DNA from: Elysia marginata
Taxonomy: Eukaryota > Mollusca > Gastropoda > Plakobranchidae
Reading direction: 5' to 3'
DNA length: 29,598 nt
Assembly (NCBI GenBank): GCA_019649035.1
Contig: BMAT01005602.1
Location: forward strand, 9,293 to 38,890
The notes under the pieces are model-generated. The model saw only the letters and a list, made by a program, of their open reading frames with translations, did not search any database and was not told where the DNA came from. Of the stretch, positions 10,832 to 21,240 are shown one piece after another. Position 1 is the first letter of the stretch; every line of letters starts with the position of its first letter. The translations under genes were made by a program, and so were the position numbers.

Positions 10832-10837
10832 AATAAA
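10832..10837 (+). promoter_or_regulatory. Candidate polyadenylation signal AATAAA
   Basis: A canonical hexamer lies about 610 bases after the stop codon of the five-exon gene. A weaker ATTAAA lies at 10630-10635. Either could end the 3' UTR; transcript data are needed to choose. Confidence 0.4.
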
Positions 10838-10839
10838 TA

Positions 10840-12690
10840 CATGTATTCAACAGATATGTAGCTGTCCCTAGTTGCCTCTTACATTTATGAATTTTTCACA
10901 CTGAATTCATTTTGTTACCAAAGCAGATTCAGCAACTGTATTGTTTTTTTTTTTTAAGTTTTCAAAAAGATAAATTTATAGCAAGGATCATTGCTGTGGC
11001 ATAAAGAGCTTGTTAAGAGTTCTTTTGTTGATTATCACAAGTATGCACTGCCAGTGCCATAGAACAAGTTTGCTTCTTCTGATTGCCACAAACACAGTAT
11101 GTACTAGTGTACTAATGTACTGGAGATATACATGTTTGCAAGCTCAACTCTTACATAATTATACATTACTTTGGTACTCCTGTATTCTTTGAAATTTTAA
11201 TTCTTTGATACTGATTCAGACAGGTGCATTGATAAGTTTGTCTCTGCCATTGCTGAGAATATGATTTGCTGTTTTTGATTTAAATTTCTAGCTTTGACTT
11301 TATTTGAACTTTAATCATGTAATCAGGTGGATATTTTATTATAAATGTTGTGTACAAATGGCATTGTCAATTTTCATGTGTAATATATTGAACCAATTAA
11401 TGCAGTATTTTATGTCATCATCAATAGCTTGACAAATATAAAGAATGAGAGCTGCTTTTACATATATTCAAACTTGCTTACTCTTACGTGCCAAATTTTA
11501 TATTTCAAGTATCTTGAACGTTTTGTATTCATTAACCACCAAATTTGTTCAGAAATGCTTTATAAATACATGTACCTCTGCTTTTACATTTTTGACTTGC
11601 TTATTAGCCTCAATAAAATTGTACATGATTGTTTTACATGTACGTGTGTATGTATATATCTAAGCAATTTTCATCTTCCTACTTTTTTCTATAGCCCTAT
11701 CTTGCCCTTCATATACAAGGCAGGCTGACTTTATACAAAGCCAGTGTTTTATGTATTCAAACAGAGCATGCATTGCCTATTTCAAACTCTGACAAAATGT
11801 TGTGGATCTGTTATGTGCGGTAGTGTGCAAAGCGAAATAGAGTATGACATTGCCTTTCAAAATCAAAGGGTCTTGATGTTTTAGGTTCTATACATATACA
11901 TTATATTATTGTATCAACAATTTGAAATAGATTAACTTAGCAAATATTCACATTCAAATTCTTTTAATTATGACAAGGAACAAAAATTTTGTCAACCATC
12001 AGAATCAATAGATTTTCAATTTCCTTTTGTTTCCTTAACTTTTTCAAGTCTTTTTAGATGTCAAATATCTCTGATACACATGCGCACAGAATGTATATTA
12101 AAAGGGATGCAGATTTTAAGCATATTTCAGCCTGTCGAGGTATAACTAACAATAAAATCTTTAATGCATTTCTCAAGTCAATTAAAAATTAAACGCTTGA
12201 ACCCAACAAGACTAAATGTGTTTCTATCAGACTAATTTTGAGTTGGGGCTCTTTGAATAAAAAAAAATTGCAACACATTGAACCATTTTTATTTTGATTT
12301 GAAATGGTATATTTTAGGTTAGAGTTTCTACAACTTCTTAAAGGGCATAAACTACATATTTTGAAAGTGTTTGTAACTCAGTATGTAACTCATGAGACAA
12401 GAGTGACTTGTGCCTTATTTCCGTGGTTATCCCTCGTTAAGTTGAGCTTTAAGGTTTCTGTCAACAATTTTTGCAGTAATTTTGGTCAAGACTATAACAT
12501 TAACAGCAATCAATACACATAATAAGCTACTCTACAGAAAAAACCCACCAAGTTTAATAAAATATAGGATGGCTTTATTTAAACAGTAGTGGACCGAGCA
12601 TTTTAAGGTACATGCACTGATTTTTTCTTTCATGAACAAGCACTAGTTATCACAAGTTTTTTTTTCAATTAGGTCTAATTTATGATTAAG
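10840..12690. other. A+T-rich intergenic DNA, nothing recognised
   Basis: Short open frames exist but none resembles a known protein or shows coding character. AATAAA motifs recur (for example 11612). No transposon similarity is seen until the LINE that starts near 12700. Confidence 0.5.
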
Positions 12691-12699
12691 GATAATCTG

Positions 12700-14480
12700 G
12701 GTATCATTCACCTGGATACTTAATAAGGACGCATTGGAAGAATCTCCTGCTTGGTAACGGAGAGGAAATAGATAAAGACTTAAATCGCAAATGAGTAAGA
12801 AAGTGAGGCTATAACATCTGCAAAATCATTATCCTAAAGATTACTGAGCGCCTCCCATGTAATTCCCCTAGGTTTTTGGTTGGTAGCTCTTTTCTTTACC
12901 CAATCAATAGCAGTGAGGAAGAAGAGAGGAGATATGACGCAGCGTTGCTAGACTCCTGATTTTACTGCAATTGCAAACCATTCACTTTGTTGCCCTCTAT
13001 GTCTCACACAGCACTGGTTGTTGGCACACCTGTCACATAAGATGTTGATTATTTTCTGAGGAGTTCTGTATTATTGGAGCATTTTCCACAAAGTTTTATA
13101 ATGCACGCCATCAAAAGCCTTTTTAACATCAATGAAATCAATGTAAGCTGAGAAGTTCCATTCGATTGATTGTTATATGTGGTATATGATTGTGCTCTAG
13201 ATAAAAAAAGGGCAATGCAAGGCCTGTCTTCGTGAAAACTTTCTTGTTTTCCCTGAGTGCTTTATTTACACCAGATTTGATTCTGTAGGATGACCCGACA
13301 AAATATCTTGCAGGGAACAGACTGGAGGTTAATGCCTCGCCAGTTGTTACATTGGGATATGTCCCCTTTCTAAGGAATTTGATAAGGATTCCTTTTTTAT
13401 GCATTAGGGACTTTCTTCTCTGTCCATACTTTTTTGAAAAACCAACAACGCCCTTAGCACTCATTGATGCGTCTACTTTCAACATATGTCAGTTATGATG
13501 CGATCTTCACCTGGGGCACAGTTACTTTTACATTTTGCAATGGCTTTCTCAATCTCCAAACATGAGACAGGACCTTTCTTCATTTGTACTTTTTTTTCCT
13601 CTTTTCATTCTAAATACGCGGGCATTTCTGGGTCAGTCTGTTTAAGATAATCTGAAAATGGTTTGTCCATCGGGTACCTTGGTCTTCTAATTTGGTGATA
13701 ACCTTTTTTTGAGCGTTGAGGGTTTGTTGGAGTTTGTTCTGGTTAAATCTCTTGTGATTTTGAAAAGAGTCTGAGCATCTCCCATAGAGGCTGCTTCTCG
13801 GGCCTCAGATGCTTTGCCTTTCAAAATACTTTTTATAGTTTTTCTGATGTTTTAACCAGTTTTTTTTTTGCTCTGCACGTTTTAATGGCAGCAATTTTTG
13901 TTTTCCTTGGCTTCGTAGAAACTTTTATTTGAGCCTTTATTTTCCAAGTTTCATCGCTGATCCAATGTTTCTTTGAGGTTTTCTTAATATGTCCTATGAT
14001 ATTGTTACATGTGATAATTAAAGTCTCTTGAACTTGAGAGCAATACATGTATTTATCGAAATCATCAAGGGGAATTTCCCTAAGGAGATGGAATCGATTT
14101 GAAAGTTCAATACTAAAGGCCTCTTTTGATGCTGGATTCTTTAATTTGGCAGAGTCAAATAGAATTGGCGGTTGGTGTCTATTCTTATTTTTTAACCTAA
14201 TTATCAATTTTGTTAGGCCTAAATTATGATCACTACCAATCTCACCCCCTCGGATTGCTCGGTTGCTCGAACATCAACAAGAGACGATCGCCATCGTCGG
14301 TTTATAGCTGCGTGGTCAACCTGATTTGGGGTCTTTATCTGGGGAATTCCAGTTCTCCTTGTAGATATCTTTGTGTTTGAAAATGATTCTCCCAATAACA
14401 AGGTTATTTTCAATACAGAATTCTAGAAATCTTTCACTGTTGTTGATTCTTACCGCACATCCGTGTTTCCAAATTTGCCA
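12700..14480 (-). mobile_element. RTE-type LINE remnant: endonuclease end, linker and reverse transcriptase
   Basis: Read from 14480 downwards, shifting frames show the end of an AP endonuclease: a KHGC block, then SERFLEFCIENNLVIG, FKHKDIYKENWNSPDK, INRRWRSSLVDVRA and SDHNL. A linker with KKHWISDETWK follows. Then come reverse transcriptase blocks: IEKAIAKCKSN.APGED, the RIKSGVNK.LRENK region, FIDVKKAFDGVHYKTLWKML, and SGV.QRCVISPLFFL. Last is a degraded LDD.DFAD catalytic box near 12800. The order is the standard LINE ORF2 order. The 5' start at about 14480 coincides with a GC-rich element, and the 3' end is lost near 12700. Multiple frame changes show it is long dead. RTE-type assignment rests on the endonuclease/linker phrases. 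Confidence 0.8.
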
Positions 14481-14482
14481 CC

Positions 14483-14938
14483 GTTCGCCGAGAGCGCTCG
14501 CGAGCACTTGCGTGCAACCTCCCGAGGTAGTGCGCGGCGAACTAAACAACGCTGATTGGCTGAATTTTTATGGCGCCACTTCCTTTCGCAATGCCAAGAT
14601 CGAAAATAGTCCTGTAGGCTTAAGAGACATTTCGCCGATTTTCACTATCACTAAATTCATGTATTCAAAGCAGCGTAATGAACAAGTTTTCTAAAAGAAG
14701 CAGTCTTTTATTGATTGGGCCCAATTATTTTGTTAGAAATGTTAGTTGGTCACCATTTTCAAAAGGTAGTCGCCATTCTAAAAGGGGTGGTCGCCATTTT
14801 AAAAAATATGGCGGCTATCTTTTAATAGGTGGTCGCCATTTTAAAAATATGGCGGCTATCTTTAAATAGATGGTCGCCATTTTAAAAAGCGTTCGCTGAA
14901 TATAGCGTTGCATAGGACGAAGAGCGCTCGCGGCGAAC
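14483..14938. mobile_element. GC-rich non-autonomous element with terminal inverted repeats (candidate MITE)
   Basis: The left end begins GTTCGCCGAGAGCGCTC (14483-14499). The right end, read from 14938 on the minus strand, begins GTTCGCCGCGAGCGCTC, 16 of 17 identical, with a further shared GCAAC inside. Between them are A+T-rich sequence and a 41-42 bp tandem array. No transposase frame is seen and no clear target-site duplication was found. It is sharply richer in CpG than its surroundings. It abuts the truncated 5' end of the RTE-type LINE. Confidence 0.5.
14765..14888 (+). repeat. Tandem array of 41-42 bp units with CGCCATTTT/ATGGCGGC
   Basis: Two nearly identical full units start at 14786 and 14828 (periods 42 and 41). 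A partial unit lies before them (14765) and another after them (14869). Each full unit reads GGTCGCCATTTTAAAAA then ATGGCGGCTATCTTT, giving a small imperfect palindrome GCCAT...ATGGC. The CGCCATTTT core resembles a YY1 binding site, but that is resemblance only. Confidence 0.75.
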
Positions 14939-14964
14939 CGTTTGCTTGCTCTTCGCGAGCGCTC
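14922..14964. repeat. GC-rich inverted repeat (11-bp perfect arms)
   Basis: GAGCGCTCGCG at 14922-14932 and its exact complement CGCGAGCGCTC at 14954-14964, separated by 21 bases. It overlaps the right end of the GC-rich element, and the same GAGCGCTCGCG word occurs at its left end (14493). Confidence 0.7.
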
Positions 14965-14989
14965 GCGCTATGCCAAGGGCCTTGTGTTA

Positions 14990-16320
14990 AGTGGGGAATG
15001 TAATGATACCTCCCCGCATTCTCTGATAGGAAAACATGTTCCTGTATTTAAACAAATTTACATCAAAAATTTTTTATTTACTTGAACTAAGTTGAAGTTT
15101 ATTAGAACTAGGTGTTCGAAATATTTTTCATTCGGGTTAATTGATTTCAATTGAAACTGGAAACACGCTTGTCGCATTTGAAGTTTAAATGTAACATTCG
15201 GTTTTACATTTATTCACATTTGAATTTGCTATTTTCATATTTGAAACAACGTTCCCAAAGCCTAAAAAACTAGCTGGCCTTACAATCAACTGCGTTTGTG
15301 AAAATTCGATTCCTGAAAATGTCGATATCATTGTTTACACTCGGAATCAGTATTTTAACTTGAAGAACTGATAAAGCAATCCAATCTGGCATTCCGCACG
15401 CCCTAGCAACCCATAAATTTACTGCTTAATTGTTTTTTCTCTTTATTAAAGGCCATAGACCACAAATCAATTTCATTGAGTTGAACTCGCTTGTTTAAAA
15501 GTCAAAACCTTTCCCTATTCCCATGAATCATCGACCCAGGGCATGTCCTTCAAAATTATGATTTTTCCCCGACATGATCACTCAGCCGTTGAGTAGAATA
15601 CCTCGAAGACATTAACATGAAAATGTTAAATTTAAGTTAACATACTAAAATATCATATGAATTTTCTGAACAAAACCAGTCATTACAATCTCTCATTCAT
15701 ACCTCTAGTAAATGCACAATCAATGCTTCACAGCTTAAGGAAAGACGCTATTTACAAGTATAAATTTTTTTTGCTCTTTAAACGCCTTTAGTCATTGCCC
15801 GTGGGGTTAATAGTCAGAATACTTCCTGGCTAGGTGGGTAACACCTGCGGACGAAAGGAAAAAAAAACTGATTATATCTGTTATGGCAATATGCATGGTT
15901 TATATTGTGACATGAACACCAAAGCACACCTACTATACACAAGTGGCCTTGATGGGTGATGAAATTGCTTTACCTCCAGCGCATAAAATTTGTGTTGCAG
16001 TAGTTTGTGGGTATTATGCTGAGTCTCAAACCGGCCTTGAATATTATTCAACTTATTATTTACGTTTTGGTAAAATATAGTTTTAGAAGGCAAACTTAAA
16101 AAAAAATTACTGTTATGAAGTTCCCCCCAACTCAAGTACTTAAAACAAAAGGCGAGGAAGTTTATGTTTTCTAGCCCAAATCGATAAAAAAAATTACAGA
16201 ATAACTTGTCTTAGAAATAATCGCTTCTTAGTAATGGAAGAGAAAGAATAAACATAAGAAAAATGAAATTGAATAAACAGCTAAACAAATGAGTGTTTGT
16301 TTATATTTGTTTTAAAATTA
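14990..16320. other. Intergenic DNA, nothing recognised
   Basis: A+T-rich sequence without recognisable coding or repeat similarity. A minus-strand open stretch at 15881-16135 has no family resemblance. Confidence 0.45.
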
Positions 16321-16330
16321 TAATTACGCT

Positions 16331-16560
16331 GTGTGGCGTCGTGGTGTAGTGGTAGACGCTCGGCTTTCAGATCGAGAGATCCGGGGTTCGATTCCTGCTT
16401 TCGGCAGGTCGACGTTTAGTCCTTGAGAAAGGCTATTTACTCACATTTCTTCGCCTCACTCATGCGTTAAACGAGTACTCGACTATAGAATGCTAGAGTG
16501 ATGCGCTTAACTTGCTGCTCCTCTGTATGTTAGAAGGTACTTTGGTTGGGAATGGCCTTC
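16331..16560 (+). mobile_element. tRNA-derived SINE
   Basis: The head is tRNA-like, with an A-box TGGTGTAGTGG (16342-16352) and a B-box GGTTCGATTCC (16385-16395) at the usual spacing for an internal RNA polymerase III promoter. The tRNA part ends near 16405 and runs into an unrelated body starting GTCGACGTTTAGTCC. No CCA-adjacent processing context or cloverleaf of a functional tRNA is convincing, so a SINE is preferred to a tRNA gene. The 3' end is approximate and no target-site duplication was identified. Confidence 0.7.
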
Positions 16561-16919
16561 AGCCAATTGAGCTTCCTGGGATTAGCGCATTTTTACTCCC
16601 TATGAAGCAACTGCTCATTACTCCTGCTCCAAATTCAACGGGAGCTGTTTTCTGCTGTTTCGGATAGCAGTTTCAAGGCTTTGGCTCGTTTGTTTCCACT
16701 GATTGAGAGTTTGCGCCGAAGATCGTAAGTTGATGATCCCGCAAATTCTCTGGTGCCGATCTCAATGGCACTGTTTCAGTACTAACTTTTTTCTGTGAAT
16801 AATATTCAGAATGTGGGCTCACCAGCGAACTCTTCTGTTGACGAGGTAGTTTATTTAAATAACTTCAGTGCTATATCTAAGCCTAAAAACTCACTATTGT
16901 TAGAGGGGAACTACTCTAA

Positions 16920-17675
16920 AAGAATTTTTAAAAGTTCATGGAACAGTCCCATAGACATTATCTTAGCCCTGTAGCCACTTCCTTCTTGCTCTTTAGTCAA
17001 GTCCAGGTATTTTTCCTTTTTGTCTGTCCCATTCTGCTTTCATATGGTACCGAAAGTCCCACCATGATGAACTGTTGTGTTGAAGGTGAATGGATCACAA
17101 TGCCGGGCCTCAATGTGGTTCTGGGAGATCTGCTGAAACCATCGCAGCCGTCCAGCATTCTTTTTTTCTTAGGGTACTTGCTGTGTTCGGCCTCCCACAC
17201 CATGTCTTAGCCCCGCCCTCTGTTGTAAATATATTGAAGCTAGGCGAAGGTGGGTTGAACTCTCCTTTTGCAGTGCTTATAACTGAGGCAAGTTCCTGGA
17301 GCACCTTGTTGTGCCCCCAGGTATATTGCCCTTGTGAAAGTGCTACTTTGCATGAGCTCAGGACATGTTCGGTAGTTTTTCTGCCACGACAAAGAAAGCA
17401 CGTAGGATCATCCTTCTTTCCCCAACGTACCAGATTTGCATTTGAGGGAATGAGATCATACACGAATCTGACAAGGAAGCTGATTGTTAGGGGCACCATA
17501 TGCCAGATACCTTTCCATGTTAGGGATCTCTGGATTACAGAATCCCATTTCGTCCACTAACCTTGCTGAGGTTGCTGGACTGCCTTTTGGATTCTTCTGA
17601 AATTTTCCCTCTGCCTTACCTCATCTATAATTATGTCTCTTTTGTCTTTGTCCTCTGTCTTTGAATTTTTCAGTT
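16920..17675 (-). mobile_element. LINE 3' remnant with C-terminal zinc-binding (zf-RVT-like) domain
   Basis: The minus strand from 17675 reads RENFRRIQKAVQQPQQG, WTKWDSVIQRSLTW, then the long open stretch 17110-17499. That stretch contains FLVRFVYDLIPSNANLVRWG, CFLCRGRKTTEHVLSSCKVALSQGQYTW and HNKVLQELA. The CxxC...H...C pattern with 'EH(I/V)LS.CK.AL.QG(R/Q)YTW' is the hallmark of the post-RT zinc domain of a large invertebrate LINE group. A frame change then leads to TTLRPGIVI and LSVPYESRMGQTKRK, matching that group's 'RPDIV...LTVPWEERM..A..RK' segment. The catalytic reverse transcriptase portion is absent. Confidence 0.8.
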
Positions 17676-17807
17676 AAGTATACAAGTCTGGGTATATAAC
17701 AAATAATATCTGACTTACTTGTCACGTAAACATAGGTTATAGGTTTTTAGGTTTCATTTGTAAAGTCAATAGAAAACCTATATTTTTAAGGGTTGTTTGG
17801 AAAATAT

Positions 17808-18026
17808 TAGAGACCTTTAGCACACGCACCGTGTCTCACTACGCGTACGTGAAAATCGGGAAAGCAGATTGAGAAACTATAAAAATAATGAAACCAGTTT
17901 TTAAAAATAGACCCACAGACGTTCTATTTTTAGAAACTGGTTTCATTATTTTTATAGTTTCTCAATCTGCTTTCCCGATTTTCACGTATGCGTAGTGAGA
18001 CACGGTGCGTGTGCTAAAGGTCTCTA
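17808..18026. mobile_element. Near-perfect palindromic MITE/fold-back element
   Basis: Arms 17808-17911 and 17923-18026 are 104 bases each and complementary except for two positions, around an 11-base spacer. One difference is a CpG-type transition (CGCG against CGCA). Both ends are TA, followed inward by GAGACCTTTAGCACAC, which fits TA target duplication by a Tc1/mariner-type transposase. There is no coding content. The near identity of the arms implies a recent insertion or recent arm conversion. Confidence 0.75.
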
Positions 18027-18105
18027 CTATCCGGGACAAACCAAATGCAGTGTCTCCAATGTATACCGTATATACTGCACTTGGTTTGTCCACTGCAGAA
18101 TAGTA
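18025..18105. repeat. Second hairpin abutting the palindromic element
   Basis: GGACAAACCAAATGCAGT (18034-18051) pairs with ACTGCACTTGGTTTGTCC (18074-18091) with one mismatch. Outer TACTAT (18025-18030) and ATAGTA (18100-18105) also pair. The loop is 22 bases. It starts at the last bases of the preceding element. Confidence 0.7.
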
Positions 18106-18190
18106 ACAAATACTCGAAATTTAGGTCTTAATGAAAACATAATTATCATTCCTCAAACTTGTGAAAAAATCTTTTTACGTACAAAGAAAT

Positions 18191-18256
18191 ATTTTTCGCA
18201 CCGTTGCACTTGTAGCATTTTTCGCACGGTTGTACTAGCATTTTTCGCACCGTTGA
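18191..18256 (+). repeat. Three-copy short tandem repeat ATTTTTCGCAC(C/G)GTTG
   Basis: Copies start at 18191, 18217 and 18240 (periods 26 and 23). The middle copy has one base change. It lies at the far end of the decayed family copy on the minus strand. Confidence 0.75.
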
Positions 18257-19521
18257 AGCCTGTGTATTTTATGCGGGAAGCATATGTGAATACACGTGCG
18301 CACGGAATCTTATGAAAAAGTGCCCCATCATCAAAGACAATTTGCACATCAAAAGCATATAAATAGAGATCATTTTCCTCTGCTCGACTGTAAAAAGTGC
18401 TCCGTATGGGAGCAAGATAGTAGAATACGAAAAGAAATGCAGGTAGAGCTTGGCAATTCAAATTTGAAGAACTCACTTTTGTCTGAATCTCATTTTCCCA
18501 GCTTCAGACACAAGTTGCTGAAACATCAATAGAGGACCCACGCTCACTGTGTCACCATGGAGCTTAACTTTTTGGAATGATTGTGATGTCTTGTTATGAT
18601 TTTTAAAGCTTTATTTGCCGCTTTATATTCCTTTATTTTTCCAAAACAGTATCTCCAGCCTTTTAATAGCCTTATTCTTTGTATGAATTTACAAAAGAAT
18701 CAGCTACAATGCCAGTTTTCATATTTTTAAAGTCAAGTCCATCAAAATGGGTCTTTCTCTGCACCTTAGTCATCATGTCACGCTTCTCTTTTTTGACTTG
18801 CACCAGTTAGAAGTTACTTGTTAGTGTTTGAAGAATTGCATGGCTGCATTTATATGCAAGTGCTGCCATGGATAGAAACCATTTCGAACGCTGGGATTCA
18901 AATACTCCTTGGGCTCGTGTGGGTTCTTACTTTGCTTTGGCACTTCTTATTATGACCTACTCAATTAATGATGTCAGACGAGAGATTAGTCTGAAAAGTA
19001 TAGGCCCTTTAAAAAAAGACATAATGATCTGCTTGAAAGCTGACAAATTTATCTGGATCGGTTGTTTGAAGTGGAATTCATGTCTTTGAATTACAGGTAA
19101 CCTGGCTTGGTGCACAAGGAGTGGCCACCTTCAGTCAATAATGGAAGTTCTTCATGCAGAGTAGCAAGATGCTGATTCCAATTCTGAGTCCTCTCTGCTT
19201 TGAGGAAGCACCGTAATATGTCCATCATGTCCCAGTATTACAGCCATAGGACAGCCGTGCAGTGATTCATTGATTCCACATTCTTTGCCTGTAGCTTATA
19301 TGGTCACTAGCACGCAGTTCGTCGAAATACAAAGACAGACTTCCAGCAAGAACTTTATCCAAATCTCCACTTAGAAGTTAGACTAGCAATGATAATGGCT
19401 TCGTGGGCCTCAGTTGGGATGTTCTCTGGGTTCGCTGGCTTGAGATTGACCTCTTCATGGACAGCTGCATATGTAGTCATGAAGTCGATCCGATTGGCAG
19501 TGACAATGGCATTCAGGCAGG

Positions 19522-19764
19522 TTGATTGATTGAAGGGTATTTTTACAAGCCCAATTCCACTTCAAAGGTGCTCTCAGGGCTTGGGTCCCAATGACAATTT
19601 ACGGGCTGCCACCCAGAGACTAGCGGGGATACCATGACTTAGCCTCAGCCGGTCACATTATACTAACACCGACCCAACCAGTAGGGGCCCGGACTGTGCT
19701 CGGCTGTGTTTCGAACCCGCGACCTCTTGGCCACGGAGCGAGGCCACTACCAACTGAGCTATCT
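19522..19764 (-). mobile_element. tRNA-derived SINE with target-site duplication
   Basis: On the minus strand the head carries A-box TAGCTCAGTTGG (19761-19750) and B-box GGGTTCGAAAC (19718-19708). A tRNA-unrelated body follows, and the tail ends in a short ATCA-type repeat near 19525. AGGCAGG occurs at both edges (19515-19521 and 19765-19771), a plausible 7-bp target duplication. It splits the decayed protein-family copy, so it inserted later. Confidence 0.75.
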
Positions 19765-20082
19765 AGGCAGGAATCTACCAAAATACGCTCTGATTGCACG
19801 AGAAACTGCCTGTCCTTGCATCATATGCACTCCAGCATTCGGAGCATATGCAAGTCCTGAACTGTTTGTAAACCAGTGCCTCTATGTGGCGTTTGGTGTA
19901 CACTACACTAAATATCTCATCGGACTAACCTCAGCTTCGCTGGTCATAATCATCCTGGCCTTTCATTTTTAAAAAAGTTGGTCAATAGTGAGGGCCAGTG
20001 TCAAGTCGTGTCGAGTTGCCTTTTTCAAAAAACACAACTTAGAATATAAGCATGTCATATCACTTGCATTTATGTCCACTTT

Positions 20083-20111
20083 TTCAGATCTTTTCAGATC
20101 TTTTTCAGATG
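20083..20111 (+). repeat. Short tandem TTTTCAGATC, three copies
   Basis: TTTTCAGATC occurs twice in tandem with period 10, then once more with an extra T. It is a minor local expansion. Confidence 0.7.
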
Positions 20112-20119
20112 TAAGAAAA

Positions 20120-21240
20120 AGTACCACCTTCGAAACTCAATAAAATATATTTTCATTTGCTTGAAACTTGACAAACAAATTATGGACATTTATACAATGA
20201 CACTGTGTTGTCCTTATACTACTATATACGGCATTTACTTTATAAATATTCAAGAAATAAAAGCAGACTAGCATCTATTGCATTTCTTCAAATCATTGGC
20301 ATTAACTCTTACGAATACCCAGAATTTAATATTAGAGTAATTTGATACAGATCAACAGCGGGTCGAAACATTATATACTAACAGTAAAGAAATATTAAGC
20401 ACAGTTATCTGCAAGTCTACCTTTATTTGACATTTGGGGGACCTTCAAGGCGGCCAAATATTTAATAATGATATTCAGCTTTCGACTTACGACTTGACGA
20501 AATATTAACGTTTAAACGCAATAAATACATTCTGCCAGCTTTTAATTTGACAGCCACAATACTATAGCTAATTCGCAGAGTGGTGTATACGATTTGAGAA
20601 GGAATGTAACCTTTCAAACAATAAACTATGTTTTATTTGCTGAAAGCTTGACAAACAAAATACCAGCGTTTAAATACGGGCAATGTATTATTTCATACCG
20701 CTTAATACGTTGTTTTCACAAGTTGTCTAAGGAAAAAGTGGCATTTTTTACATCTCAAAACCAAACCAAGGGCGATAACTCTTGTGAATTCGAACATTTT
20801 TATTTACTCACAATTTTGTATATGAATTGATGGAAAACAGGTCAGGTTTTTTTTCACCTTTTCAACGTGTGGAAATATCAAAGTAATAATGATAAAAAGT
20901 TAATTAACAGTTATCTTTCTTTTGACCCTTATTGATCTCTGGCTGACCTTCAGGGAAAAGGAATGAAATTTGGTTGCCAAATACTATTGTTAAAGAAAGC
21001 GACTGTGTTTCTAGTATATTGATGGATGCGATTTAAGAAGAAATAAAGTCTCAAACTGAGCAATATGTTTTTATTTTTGCTTATGACTTGACGAAATAAA
21101 AATTTAGGTTTCAATAAAGACATTGTATCATTATAATACTCCTAAATAAGGCGTTATTTACGAAATATTTAAGGAAAAATTAACATATTTCTAAATTTCA
21201 AGATCAGACTAAAGGCCATAACGCGTACAAATTCAACAAT
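20120..21240. repeat. Degenerate array of related segments
   Basis: Four diverged copies share TTTTATTTGCTTATGACTTGAC(A/G)AA-like cores near 20150-20175, 20475-20500, 20618-20655 and 21064-21100. They are followed by similar A+T-rich stretches containing GTTTAAA/ACATTGTAT and ATAC(G/C)GC. A second shared word, CAGTTATCT...GACCTTCA, occurs near 20402-20450 and 20909-20953. Spacing is irregular, so the array is an old satellite or clustered repeat that has been rearranged. Confidence 0.5.

Larger units (their letters stand above)
18180..19960 (-). pseudogene. Decayed copy of a multi-copy invertebrate protein family of unknown function
   Basis: Read downwards from about 19960 in changing frames: YAPNAGVHMMQGQAVSRAIRAYFG, then (after a SINE) LNAIVTANR, then MMDILRCFLKAERTQNWNQHLATLHEELPLLTEGGHSL. 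Next come a KWFLSMAALA block, KNMKTGIVADSFVN, DTVSVGPLLMFQQLVSEAG, FKFELPS, and finally VFDDGALFHKIP. From memory this order matches a long family that is abundant in invertebrate genomes. Its usual blocks are 'MQGKAVSRAIRGH...', 'ILR.F.RAERTGNW.LHL', 'S.GHNLY.KS', 'W.LSMPACAEVN', 'TGVVAD..VN', 'DPQLLFQRL', 'FKYELCSYP' and 'LDGG.LLH..PW'. Its function is unknown to me and its copy number suggests mobile association. The copy is broken. Confidence 0.55.

Noticed and set aside
13138-13485. An independent host gene on the minus strand
   Set aside because: Its peptide aligns with the reverse transcriptase thumb-side region of the RTE-type LINE spanning 12700-14480.
16332-16406. A functional tRNA gene
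   Set aside because: A- and B-boxes are good, but the acceptor and anticodon arms do not pair well and the sequence runs into a non-tRNA body, so a SINE head is the better explanation.
17090-17560. A plus-strand protein of 156 residues
   Set aside because: It is the opposite-strand shadow of the LINE zinc-domain remnant.
18153-18476. A novel 107-residue minus-strand protein
   Set aside because: Part of it (VFDDGALFHKIP) belongs to the decayed family copy; the frame is a patchwork of that copy and non-coding sequence.
19686-19764. A functional minus-strand tRNA gene
   Set aside because: It has good internal promoter boxes, but it continues into a SINE body with a simple-repeat tail and is flanked by a short direct duplication.
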